64,000 nucleotides of DNA from positions 42,521,029 through 42,585,028 of the forward strand of contig NC_068972.1 of assembly GCF_016808095.1 (NCBI RefSeq). Reading direction: 5' to 3'. Origin of the DNA: Vigna angularis (lineage: Eukaryota; Streptophyta; Magnoliopsida; Fabales; Fabaceae). The notes under the pieces were generated by a model. The model was not told the DNA's origin. It saw only the letters and a list, made by a program, of their open reading frames with translations, and searched no databases. This document shows, piece by piece, positions 9,514-20,724 of the stretch (position 1 is its first letter; the number at the start of each line of letters is the position of its first letter). Both the position numbers and the translations under genes were made by a program.

Positions 9514-12500
9514 ATGCCACCTAGCGATCTCCGCCGTCCGTTCAAGCGACCGCCGATATCTGATCAAGAGAAGCGCAGGGTAGAGTCTCTTCTCCGCCAG
9601 GCACAGAATCGCCAAAACGCCCAGCGCCATACGCGTTTCTTAGTCAGCACGGTCCTCACTCTCCCCTCCCAATCCTACGTACCAGAATCCCAACTCGAAC
9701 TTACCGAATCCGTTTTCTCTTCCGGCTCGAACTCGCTCGAGAACCTCGACGTCGTCGGAGCCTCGAAGCTGAAGGCAGCGGAAGCTCGCAAGTGGTTCGC
9801 GAAGCAGCTCATGCTCCCCGAGTGGATGATCGACGTTCCCAACAACCTCGCCCAAGATTGGTTCTTCTCCTAACCTAAGTTTCCTTCAACCTCTCTTCTC
9901 AATTTCTTACACCTTAACCGAAACTTGATTTTCGTCGTTTTCAGGTTCGTCTTCGCTCGCCCTTCCGGTAAACGGTGTTTCGTCGTTTCGTGTAACGGAA
10001 CAACTATTAGCCGTCTGCGTAACGGTTCCATTCTGAATCGGTTTCCCTCTGCGCTACCGAGCGGCGCCAGGAAAAAGGAATCCGGTTCCTCTCAGTCTTA
10101 CTCTATATTGGATTGCATCTTTCACGAGGTTACTACTTGCCTATCTGAATGGATTTTTTTTAAAGGTGTTAGTGTTGAGTGTTGACTTGTGTTGTGTGTG
10201 GTTTTTTGGGGGTGGCAGCTGGATCAGACCTATTACGTTATTGACATGGTTTGTTGGAGGGGTTACTCTCTGTCCGATTGCACTGCGGAGTTTAGGTTCT
10301 TCTGGTTGAATTCCAAGCTTGCAGAAAGTGGTGCTTGTGAACCTCCTTCTTATTATCACAAGTATAGGTTCAGTTTGGTTCCGGTGTATGGTTGTGACTC
10401 GAATGGTCTTCAAGACTCGAATAGTCTTCAAGACTCGAATGGTCTTCAAGCTGCTTATTCGGCACCGGTGCCTTATGTCAAAGATGGTCTTCTTTTTTAC
10501 AACAAGTAATTGATAACTATTTCATTACGTGATTTGTCTTGAAGCAAACCTTTCTGCTAGTGCCAAGTGCCAACCTAATGGATTGTTTTGCCAGATTGTT
10601 TAGAACTGTTATCTGATAGCTTTTTCCATGAGCTACACTTTGCTTTATAAGTTAAAATTGGCTTTTGGAGAAGCTATAATGAGATAACTTCAAGATCAAC
10701 TTATACATAGATTATTTTTAACTTATGAAAGAAGTTATTTTATTCTTTCTTCTTAAGAAGTTTATCCAATCAGCGTTTATTTCAACTCAAGTCATGGTTC
10801 TCTTAGGTCGTATAATCTGTTGTGCAATGGGATTTGTTATTAAACATGGGTCTATTTTCCCTTTTTAGGCTTACTATTTTGGGTTGACCTTTTTGCTTTG
10901 ATGTTGTTTTTAGGCATGCTCATTATCAGGCAGGAATTACGCCTTTAGCATTAGTTTGGAAGGATGAAAACTGTAGTCAATATGTTATGGACACGGACAG
11001 TAAAGGACAGGTTCCGAACCAACAGCAGGTTTTCCCTTGCTTCCTTTTCATCTTTTCATTGCTTTGCTTTCGGTGCCTTTTCTTTGCTGCTTATATTTAT
11101 ATGGTATGTTTTTGTGGTTTTCCACACTTTAGATTGGAAATTGTATGTATGGAACACTGGTTTCCCTTGTTAGGCACCCATGGAAAATTTTTCTTGCTTC
11201 ATGTTTTCATTGCAGCCATCTACCGTCTAATAAAATTGTTCAATTATAGCTGGAAGGGAAACTGCATACGTACCAATGCAGACATGTGGTTGCTTTGATA
11301 CAGTTTTAGGTTGCATAGAGATGGAGAGAAGATACTGTATGTGAACATGTGCACTTCCAGAAACTTCTTTTGTGTGACATCTAGTTTGTTGAGTTATATC
11401 CAGATGCTACAGAAATAGGAGAAACTCACCGACATATGCCATAAGCGGACCCTAGACATCTTCTAAGTTCAAGTTTAGGCTGGCATCAATTCCCTCTTTC
11501 CTTCTTTCTAGAATGGAAATTATCATTGTGTTATGAACATTTGATGGCTTAACATTGGCTATTGTTCTTTTTTAACTACGTTGCATTTTTTTTTTATGAT
11601 AAATTGATAATGAATCTACCTGCAAGTGGCTTGAAGCTCAGACAATTTTTTTAAAAACTTTAAAACTGAAAAAAAATGCATAATTACATTCAGTGTTCTA
11701 ATTATATTTGACATTGGATACCTAGCTTGTAAAGCCATTGATTGAGCAGTTTTATATTGTGCACGTTGATGTTAGATTTTAGATGGTCAAATGTGAGATA
11801 AAAAAACACGATTGAATGATTGCTTGGCTTCATGAAATTTGGATTTAATTTTGTTTTAGCCTTGATACAGCAGTAAATTTGCTGCTTATGGACTTGGAAG
11901 TCATGGGTTCAACTCCTGGAAACAACTCCTCTTTGTGGTTTTGTACGCCAGTCCTCCTTAGACTTCATTAGGGGGAATTAGGATGCCCATTTTGTTAGTG
12001 AAATATGTATTTTCTTCATGTGCATCTCTAGAGGTTTTGGCAACTATAGTTTTGGTGATTATAATAAAGGTAAGAGATATTAGTTAAGGAAACATGATTC
12101 TTTTAATTTTGAACTGATTGTGGAATGTTGTTATTTTGTAACTAATTATTTAAAACATGAGGCTGACCAGAGTTTAAGACTGTAAATTTGATCCTCCCCA
12201 AATCCACTGCCCTACATTGGAGAAAGCCTTCTGGACTGGTGCGTAGGAATAAGATAAGTTCATACTAGGTACCAAACTTTGTAGAAAGACACTTTCAACA
12301 ACTTTATTATGCAAAATAAACTACATAAAAACAATTAAATTATGTAATATTATCTTATAAACTTGATCTACTTTTTATAAGAAGATTAAATCTACCAATT
12401 GGATTGATAAAATTTACTTTTGATAATAAGTAAGATACACTTGTTGACATGTGATATTTATCTTGTTGCTTAATCATTTTATCCACCTTTGCAAACAGGT

Positions 12501-15500
12501 GGTTTTGGAGCTTCAAGAGGATGGAAAACTGACCACTTCGGATGATCCTCCTATCGTATTTGGCTGTTTGGATGGAAGCTTTATACAACAGGTTTGTTTC
12601 AAAGAGGTTTCTATATAATTGTAAATTGGCATCTCTTGCTTAATGTGGTTATGACTTCTGTGACTCAGAATTGACACTTTCTGACACTACACAATCTTAC
12701 ACCACTTCCTGAAATTTGATTTTTTTTACACTACTGAACTGATTCAAATTGGCTGTGAAATATCAATTCTGGATGGGATGGTCTGGTGTTAGAGTCATGA
12801 AATTAGAAATAAACAAGCTCGGATTTAGTCATGGGACTCAAGTTTTAGTTTATTGTTTAGGGTTTACTAAATAATTCCTATTTAACTTCATTTTGTAGTC
12901 AGGGCTGCATTCAGGATGCCTTGTACGGTTTTCAATTGGGGAGGGAGGATTGATTTTGATGGATGGGAAGCTTGAGAAAGCTGATCTACATTATCTTGGG
13001 AAGGCCAACCGAGCTCGTGGTTCCGCTGATAGTTTCTCTAAGGTTGGTTGTAAGGAAATATTTCAGGACAGCACCAAAGTTTTTCTATTTTTCCTTTCAT
13101 ATAAAGACTAACATTTGTAAATGAATGTGAGAAATGTGACAATGTTAATGGAAGCAATTTTAAGGGAAGATAATTTTCTTAACTACCAATCGAGTTGTCC
13201 AAAGATTTACGTGACATCAATTTGAAGTTATTAATATGTCTTCGAAAGATTAGTAGTCACCTCAAATTTAACTCTAATATGTCTTCAAAAGATTAGTAAT
13301 CACTTCAAGTTTAACTTTATTATTATGATGTACGGTAGTTTGCTTGACAGAAGACCTATGCTGATGTGACTTCTGATCTTTGGAAGACTTATTTAATGTC
13401 TCAATCTTCGGAGGACTAAATGAGTAGTTTGGTTTAATATAATTGTAATAATGTTAGATATGCTATTTGATTTTAAGGTAAATTCCACCTACTTCCTTCG
13501 TTCTAATAATTAGTGCTTATTTATGATTAATGATGTGAGGATTTGGGGTTTTGGTTGAGAATTTTTTTTTCTTTTTTTTTTTTGTTTACAGGGTTTCAGT
13601 TTAAGGGACTTATTTTTATTCCTTTATGCCATTGTTACTCATCTTTTGCTGACGATGGAGAGGCAAAGTGATAGGTTTAGTGGCTAGGTCTACGCTAGAA
13701 GAAATAAAGGAAGTAGGTAGTTATAACCTCCTACAATTGTATTATATAACATACTATTATATATAGTCTATCTTATGTTTTTATAGGGAGTTTTTTTTGG
13801 TTGTTTTGAAAAAGGAAGTTAGGAGAGACAAGTCCTCTAGAAAGACCTTGAGTGTTGTACTTGGTTGTTATTTGTTCTTACCACATTGGTAGGACAATTT
13901 GTTCATTCCTAATAATACAAGAACTGTCTTGTAATTCTCGGTAATTTTGGGTACCTATCAACTGGTATTCAGAGCCACTTTCTTGGTCCTGTGGAAGCAG
14001 GGTGGAGCATGGTGAATATAAGAATGGAATCCAGATTAGATGTGGTGGAAAAGATGATGCAAAAATTCATGCAAGAGGGCTCACCATGGTGATAGAAATG
14101 ATGTCTTGCAGTGCAAAAAAAAGGGTGAAACTGTTTCCGTGATTAATGCAGGCAATGGGTCACAATGGGAGGAAGAGAAAAGTACGACATTGTCTTCCTC
14201 AAAATGGAGAAAACTGGATATCTCTGTGTTTTTGCAAGACAGGAGGCATATGGTTGGACTAATAGATTGGAAAGATATTTCCAATTGAAAGAAGTGAGTG
14301 AGGAGGAAAGAATGCAAGCAATCATAGTTGCTTTAGAAGGGAAAGCCTTAAATTGGTTTCAGTGGGAAATCTGCAATCCAAATCCTATGTGGGAAGCATT
14401 CAAGGTGGCTGTTGTATGCAGGTATTTACCAACGATCTTTCAAAACCCCTTTGAAATTCTGATTGGCTTGCGACAAACATGTTTAGTGGAAGATTATAAT
14501 GAGCAATTTGAACAATGTTAGGTTCTTGAAGGGGATTCAACAAGATTCCTTGGTAGGCATCTTCTTGAATGGGTTGAAGGAGGATATCAAGGCTAAGGTT
14601 AAGTTGTCTGAACCCAGAAATCTAGCTGAGTTAATGATGAAGGCTCAAAAAGTGGAAGAAAAGGTTAGAGTAACATCAAAAGGAGGATCTCCCACTGTTC
14701 ATCACAACAATAATGCCTATAAATCGTTTTCTGGTGACTGGAAGTTATTCAAAAGAAGGGGGAAATTCGATGGGTGTTAATAATTCTAGCCAAGGGAGAG
14801 GGGAGAGCGATGAATCTTCGAGTACCTTGAGTAGTGCTCCTATAGTGAACTGACAAAGAGTGGTGCCTTTCTGGAAATTGTCACAAGAAGAATTGCAAGA
14901 TAAGATCAAGAGGGGATTATGTTTCAGGTGTTGTTAGGGTATAAGGTGGGAGGTAATAAGAAGGAGAAGAAAGGTAGGAGGGAAGTGAGGCTGAACGGTA
15001 TTGACCGTAAAGGCTGAACGGTGGAAGGCATGGAGAGGTAAGGCCAAACGGTGGACAAGGGGGAACGGTCAGACCGAACGGTGGACAAAGGGGAGCGATC
15101 AGGCCGAACGGTGGACAACGGGGAGCGACCAGGCCGAACGGTGGGAAGCAGGGAAGGACGTGAGCCGAACGGTTGAAGAATCACCATCTTAACTGCGCAA
15201 CGGTTAGGGTGGGCGAGAGCTAATTACAATAAAAGGAGCCACAATAGGAGAGAATATTCAGTATAAGTTAATTAGAGTAAATAAATATATATCCTAGGGA
15301 AATATTCAATATAAGATATTTATAATTAAGGATATATGCTAGGATAATATACGGGGGATATTTATATTAAATATAGAGATATTTATATTAAATGCAGATA
15401 TATTCTAGGGAAATATTTAGTAAGAGATGGGGCGGGAAATAATTAGTATAAATAAAGCTAGAGTCTAGGGTTAAGGGTATGCTTTTGATTATTGAGTTTG

Positions 15501-18500
15501 GTTGACAGGCGACTATGCGTCCTGTGAGGGAGGTTATGCTCCCAAGTAATTGAAGGAGGTTATGCTCCCAATTATTGTTTACTTTTGTTTATTCAGATAT
15601 TACCATCAATAAAAGAGATTCATTCGTCCATTATCATTCATTCTTAAGCTATATTGCCTATTGGGTTCCTGGATCGTTGTGTATCGACCTCAGGTACGTA
15701 ACAGGTGTGATGAGAAGTTTGGCCCTAATCATGTGTAGAAATAAACAACTACCCATGCTGCTTATGTTTGAGGAGGAACTGTCTGGAATAGGTGACTTAC
15801 AGAACAACACTCATAATCAAGAGGAAGTGGAGGAAGAAGCATGTCACGTTTTGCAATTATCTCAATGTACCATGGTTGGGCTTACTACTAAGAAGTTGTG
15901 GAAACTTTGGGGGACAATTGGAAGCAAGCATGTGGTGGTTTTGTTGGACTGTTGAGCCTCACAATTTCATTTCACAGGACCTGATAACAAAATGTGGGCT
16001 ACAACAGGATGCAACTCTTCCATATGTGGTATAGGTGGGGGATGGACACAAGGTGCATTGTCAAGGGTTCATTCTTGAATTACAGGGCTTGAAAATTCAA
16101 TTAGAAAAATTTCTGTCTTCACCTTAGGGGTGCTAATATTGTTTTGGGGTTGGAATGGTTAGCAACTCTTTGGGAGGTAAGGGCTGATTTTGGAAATTTT
16201 AGACTTACAAGGGGTAAAGGAGCACATCCTTGTGGGTGATCCCACACTATCCAAATCAGAATCTTCCTTGAAAACGTTGTTGCATGACTTTAAGCAAGAA
16301 GGATCATGTTTGTGATTAAATGGGGCCAGGAGAAGGAAGTAGCCTGTAGAATTGTTCCTGCAGAAATTCTGACAATTTAGAGATGAATGAAGAAGTTTTT
16401 CATGATCCAGTTGGGCTACCTCCTAACCGCCTTTATGATCATGCTATACATCTTCAAGAGGGAGCTTCTATTCCTAATCTTAGGTCGTACAAGTACTCCT
16501 ATCAACAAAAGAATGAGATCAAACAGTTAGTTCAAGAGATGCTGCAAGCGGGAATCATTAGGCCTAGCATCAGTCCTTATTCGAGCCCAATCATATTGGT
16601 AAAAAAGAAGGATAGAAGATGGAGGTTTTGTGTGAATTATCGGACTCTTAATAAAATAACCATCCCAAACAAATCCCTTATTCCTATAATAAAAGAGTTG
16701 TTGGATGGGGCAACTACATTTTCAAAGTTGGATTTAAAATCAGGATATCATCAAATTCTCATACGAGACGGGGACATTGAGAAGATTGCTTTTTGAACTC
16801 ATGATGGCCATTATGAGTTTTTAGTTATGCCCTTTGGGTTGACTAATGCTCCAGCCACCTTTTAGGCTTTGATGAATTAGATCCTTAAGCCATTTTTAAG
16901 GAAGTTTGTACTTGTCTTCTTTTGACAACATCCTGATTTACAACCCTACTATGGATACCCATGTTGAACATCTAAAGGAAGTCTTAAAGGTGTTGCAACA
17001 ACATCAATTGAAACTCAACTGAAAGAAGTGTGTTTTTGGCCAACTAAAATTGGAATATCTAGGTCATCTAATTTCCCAAGAAGGTGTGGCTGCAGACCCA
17101 AAGAAGGTTGAAGCTATAAGGAGTTGGCCAATTCCAAAAATGTTAAGGCTTTGAGGGGATTTTGGGGGTTCACATTTGTGCAAGGGTTTGGCAAGATTGC
17201 CAAACACAATTATTGACCAAAGATGGGTTTCGGTGGTATGTAGAGGCTAAACATGTTTTTGACACTCTTAAAGGTGATGTTTCTCAACTGCCAGGGTTGG
17301 TAGTACCAGGTTTTTCAAAATCTTTCACCTTGGAAACAGATGCATCTAGTATAGGATTGGGGGCTTTGTTGTTACAGGAGGGTAGGCCCCCAACATAGTG
17401 GTTGCCATAGGCTGAATTTTGGTTTAATACCAACTATAGTGCCTCTACAAAGATGTCCCCCATCAAAGCTCTCTATGGATGTGACCCTCCTTTACTTTTA
17501 AAGGGCACTACTATTCCACTAAGGTACAAAGTGTTAATCCACTCCAACAAGAATGGAATGACCTATTGTAGGAGTTTAAAGGGAATCTTTGCAAAGTCCA
17601 GGAGCATAATCGCCTGCAGGCTAATAAGCATTTGCGAGTGGTGGAGTATCAAATAGGTGATTGGGTTTATCTTAAATTGCAGCCTTATAGATTGAGATCT
17701 TTAGCACGCAGACCCAGTGAAAAACTCAACCACAGTCTTTAATCGAAGGCCACCCATGTTTAAAAATCCTTTGATATCAGAGTTTGTTTAAAACCTAGAT
17801 AGATCCGTAAAAAAGATGAATCCACCCCTTTGGATTGTGATACCAAATGATGTGAACCACATTTACAAAGGGTTGATTGAGGATCTTTAGGGTTAGAACC
17901 TTGAAGAAAATTTCAAAACTTAATAAATATGGAGAACCGAATTTTCAAAACATCAATATCTCGAGCTACAAAACTTTGATTGGGGTGTTTCCAAAATTAG
18001 GTGAAAACTCACGTTCTGAAGTTCAATTTTGGCTCAAGAAACATTTGATTTGGATATGTAAAACACAATTTATGACTACGAGATAAACTGGACAAAATTG
18101 AGTTTCTATAATTCGGGAGAAGAAAGAAAAAAACAAAGTGACAGACAAATGGAAGGAAAGAATCACTCTTTCCAAGGGAGACAACACACAAAGGATGGGA
18201 AAATCCTTTGATACAACCAAGGGTTGTTGAATCACTCAAGTTCTCACTAAGATAAAAGAGATAAAACTCTAATATTTTTTAAAGAAACTCAATTCATATT
18301 CAGTTGATCAAAATGGTTCATCTTATATAGAAAGCTTAAATCATTAGAATTACAAAAATTCATTAATTACATTCCACTTAAGCTAATAATTTTTCCATTA
18401 AGCTAATAATCACTAAGTTAATAATATCCCACTAAGCTAATGGCTGATTGTAACTGAAATTGTGGTAACCAAAAGGTCACATAAAAGCATTCAGCTTTGC

Positions 18501-20724
18501 ATCCTTCTGGTCTCCCAAAGGCTGATGACTAAATTGTCAATTGGGCCCTTATTAAAACTTTGAATAAAACCAAACTATAGCCCATTAATTGATTAACCCA
18601 AAACATAATTTGGTCAACCAATTTTACAAATGATTGGGCCATTAATTAAACAAACTAATTACTTAAATACTGCAGCAAAGATGGCACATCCCCATCATTG
18701 GTTGGATTCCCATCAGGTTCTATGGCCCTTACAAAATTATTGAATGCATGGGGACAATTGCTAACAAGTTGGAACTTCCTGCTCAAAGCAGAATCCATCC
18801 AGTCTTCCATGTGTCTCTCCTCAAGCGTCTAGTCCAACCAACCACTCCAGTCCAGGCCCTACCATCTACACTCACGGAAGAGTTAATCCTAGACATTTAT
18901 CCAGAAGCACTATTGGATACACGAATCAATAAAGATGGTGATATGAATGTTTTAATCCCGAGGCAACATCTTCCATCCATTGAAAATAGATGGGAAGCAG
19001 CACCTACCATTAGTAAGGTGTTCCCTGCATTTCACCTTAAGGATAAGGTGAAACTTCATGGAAGGGGTATTGATAGGTTTAGTGGCAAGTAGGTGTTATA
19101 ACCTCCTGAAGTTGTATTGTATAACAGACTATTATATATAGTCTATGTTAGGTTTTTGCAGGGAGTTTATTTTTTGGTTGTTTTGAAAAAGGATGTTAGG
19201 AGAGACAGGTCCTCTCGAAAGATCTTGAGTGTTGTACTTGGTTGTTATTTGTTCTTACCACATTGGTAGAACAGTTAGTTCATTCCTAATAATACAAGAA
19301 CTGTCTTGTAATTCTCAGTAATTCTGGGTACCTATCACAAAGATGTTGGACAATTGAGTGCTTGTTTCATTTGATGTGCTTTAATTTGAACTGATTTTAT
19401 TTGGGTCCCACGGTGTAAAGTTTATTTGTTGTATTTATGAGATTTGAAAAGAAAGCCACTGTGGCTTCTAACTTATAGGTGAAAGAGGTAATATAATTGA
19501 TTATATTAGACATACAATCGATTATATTGTATGCATGGTTGATTATGTTGCCAAAATATTATGTTTTGTGAAGTATTATTTTCTTACATAACTGATTATG
19601 GATTTGTTTTTCTTTTTTTTATTATAATAATAATAGATAATTACTAATAAACAATAGTCAATAAAATTATGAGTATCAACAAAATCATCTTATCCACTTA
19701 TTCCTATTCGCTTTGAACTCATCCAAATGATCTGACCTTCCATTTATATCTAAATCCAAACAAAGTGTTAGTGTTGTTGGAGATTTGCCTTATAAAAAGT
19801 ATTACATGTATCTAGTTTAGATGCTTTATGAGTGGGGAATTATTCATAGGTTTAACTTATGTTATGGTTTATCCTCTCTTTTTCTCTTTTCCTCTTTTCC
19901 TCTTTTCGTTATTATTCTATTTTACATGTGCCTGGCGATTATTCTGTTATTGCTATGATCTTTCAAAAGTTTATAATTTCTTCAACCTCTAGACGTGGCT
20001 TGTGATGATTCCTTTTATTTTCTTTTTTCATAAAGAAATAATTTATTAAGAAAGAAATGAGATGCAAATGCAAGAAGATAAGGTATCATCAAAAACTAAT
20101 CCAAGACTAGAAGAAACGTGTAATTTTCCATGCCAATATCCGCGGATCAACCAAAGACAGTCCTCCTAAAAAGACCTTTAGCTGAATACCACAAGAAACC
20201 TAAGAAAACCAGTCTATCCCCTATGAACACCAAAAGCATCACTTGACCAGTAGTAGTTTTAGCATTTTTTCCAACCACACACTAAAGACATGTCCTTCAA
20301 TTTATGTTATGGATTACTGAAACTGCATTGTACTACAGAGTGGTAATTAAGCTAGAAATTTTGAAGGCTTTCTCAATTTTCGGCAAAAGAAAATCAGAGT
20401 TTCCTGAGACGACTTTATGAAGTTAATTTTGTTGTTGCTTCCTTGTGCTTTTTTTCCCCATAATATTCATTTGACACTGACCTGTAAATGTTCAGATTTG
20501 AAATGCAGGAGAGTTGGACAATTTTATCTAATTGATTTGCTTATTTCGCTTGTTGCTCTGATTTTGGAGGTTCTGCTTACAACAATGCTGCAATGTTACA
20601 CTTTCAGGTTATGTTCCAATACAGTATTCGACACTCCCCCTTAAAAATTGATGTTTTGTTGGAATCTGTCAGCTCACCAGTTGATCAAGAAAGCACAGCT
20701 TGTGATATTGAGATGGATGGTTGA
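9514..20724 (+). CDS. SNUPN: Snurportin-1 (m3G-cap snRNP import adaptor), seven exons
   Basis: Exons are 9514-9860, 9945-10128, 10219-10505, 10914-11028, 12499-12591, 12899-13042 and 20608-20724. All junctions are GT/AG and keep frame, giving about 428 aa. Snurportin binds the trimethylguanosine cap of spliceosomal snRNPs and hands them to importin beta for nuclear import (established for the family). The N-terminus is basic (residues about 5-45, a possible importin-beta-binding region). It is followed by QLMLPEWMIDVP and then the cap-binding fold with RPSGKRCFVVS, RFPSALP, ILDCIFHE, QTYYVIDMVCWRGYSLSDC, FRFFW and DGLLFYNK, and a tail with VMFQYSIRHSPL. It is longer than animal snurportin (about 360 aa) because of the C-terminal extension. 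Residues 237-254 are a threefold DSN(G/S)LQ repeat. Intron 6 is 7.6 kb because it contains a retrotransposon at 13669-19337. No inactivating change is seen. Confidence 0.93.
13669..13960 (+). repeat. 5' LTR of the intron-6 chromovirus
   Basis: It is 292 bp and ends GGGTACCTATCA. It pairs with the 3' LTR at 19071-19337 but has about 25 extra bases near 13685-13710 that the 3' LTR lacks. The several further base differences between the two LTRs indicate an old insertion. Confidence 0.92.
13963..13976 (+). other. Primer-binding site (initiator tRNA-Met type) of the chromovirus
   Basis: TGGTATTCAGAGCC lies two bases after the 5' LTR. It resembles the common plant PBS TGGTATCAGAGC, complementary to the tRNA-Met 3' end, with one extra T. 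Confidence 0.8.
14090..14931 (+). pseudogene. gag of the intron-6 chromovirus, frameshifted
   Basis: Open stretches at 14165-14521 and 14499-14780 encode a typical chromovirus capsid region with WTNRLERYFQLKEVSEEERM, GKALNWFQW and a later NGLKEDIKAKVKL motif. The two frames overlap where a frameshift occurs near 14515. The reading continues toward a zinc-knuckle start (GLCFRC) that is cut at 14931 by a 772-bp solo LTR and resumes after 15708 with the equivalent of DEKFGPNHVC. Gag would form the particle; it cannot be made here as one protein. Confidence 0.8.
14932..15703 (+). mobile_element. Solo LTR (772 bp) nested in the gag of the chromovirus
   Basis: The insert begins TGTTAGGGTATAAGG and ends GGTACGTAACA. 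It is flanked by a perfect 5-bp duplication GGTGT (14927-14931 and 15704-15708), and removing it rejoins the gag zinc-knuckle reading. There is no internal region, so it is a solo LTR. It contains a tandem repeat at about 15040-15150 with GCCGAACGGTGGACAA-type units of about 36 bp. The strand is assumed and the family is not identified. Confidence 0.88.
15709..16382 (+). pseudogene. Gag C-terminus and protease remnant of the chromovirus
   Basis: After the nested LTR the reading continues through a zinc-knuckle tail, an acidic linker rich in Glu, and a protease-like stretch with DSGASHNF-type flanking sequence (the visible part reads VEPHNFISQDLITK). Stops and frame changes are frequent. The identification rests on order relative to gag and RT. 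Confidence 0.6.
16383..17398 (+). pseudogene. Reverse transcriptase and RNase H of the chromovirus, inactivated
   Basis: RT motifs are clear: a template-grip region ending VKKKDRRWRFCVNYRTLNK (16590-16660), FSKLDLKSGYHQI (about 16720-16760) and VMPFGLTNAPATF (about 16826-16864). The active-site segment reads FFDNIL across a frameshift near 16920, instead of the usual Y(V/F)DDIL, so one catalytic Asp is Asn. Several stops occur. RNase H follows with FTLETDASSIGLGALLLQ (about 17320-17380). The right end stops abruptly, after which sequence from the far end of integrase follows. Confidence 0.85.
17399..17734 (+). pseudogene. Integrase C-terminal remnant of the chromovirus
   Basis: Reading resumes with a tract resembling WAEFWFNTNYSASTKMSP and ALYGCDPPLLLKGT, normally found after the DDE core of gypsy integrase. 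The zinc finger and DDE core are missing, so a deletion joined RNase H to the integrase C-terminus near 17396. Further frameshifts follow up to the insertion point near 17734. Confidence 0.75.
17735..18712. mobile_element. Insertion of unknown type (about 980 bp) splitting the integrase tail
   Basis: The pol reading breaks after a stretch equivalent to EKLN (about 17730) and resumes with FYGPYKIIECMGTIANKLEL at about 18715. The DNA between has no recognised coding sequence, is AT-rich, and shows no clear terminal repeats or target duplication. It could be a degraded solo LTR or non-autonomous DNA element. Confidence 0.55.
18713..19093 (+). pseudogene. Integrase C-terminal and chromodomain-like tail of the chromovirus
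   Basis: The open stretch 18748-19092 encodes RIHPVFHVSLLKRLVQPT, the conserved end of gypsy integrase. It then has a degraded chromodomain (MNVLIPRQHLPSIENRWE) and a tail FPAFHLKDKVKLHGRGIDRF. The reading runs into the 3' LTR. A chromodomain in this position defines chromoviruses (established knowledge). Confidence 0.85.
19071..19337 (+). repeat. 3' LTR of the intron-6 chromovirus
   Basis: It is 267 bp, begins TGATAGGTTTAGTGGCAAGT and ends GTACCTATCA, followed by the duplicated CAAAG. It is preceded by the polypurine tract GGAAGGGGTAT. The last codons of pol overlap its start. Confidence 0.92.

Larger units (their letters stand above)
13669..19337 (+). mobile_element. Ty3/gypsy chromovirus (Reina-like) inside snurportin intron 6
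   Basis: Two LTRs begin TGATAGGTTTAGTGGC and end GTACCTATCA, and the element is flanked by a perfect 5-bp target duplication, CAAAG (13664-13668 and 19338-19342). A primer-binding site like TGGTATTCAGAGCC follows the 5' LTR, and a purine tract GGAAGGGGTAT precedes the 3' LTR. Domain order is gag, protease remnant, RT, RNase H, end of integrase and a chromodomain-like tail. The element is dead: it has many stops, an altered RT active site and an integrase core deletion, plus two nested insertions. Size, short LTRs and the chromodomain fit the Reina group (inference). It is in the same orientation as the host gene. Confidence 0.93.

Noticed and set aside
20417..20644. Small separate gene before snurportin exon 7
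   Set aside because: The frame overlaps exon 7 in a different register and ends at the splice acceptor region; the exon 7 reading matches snurportin.
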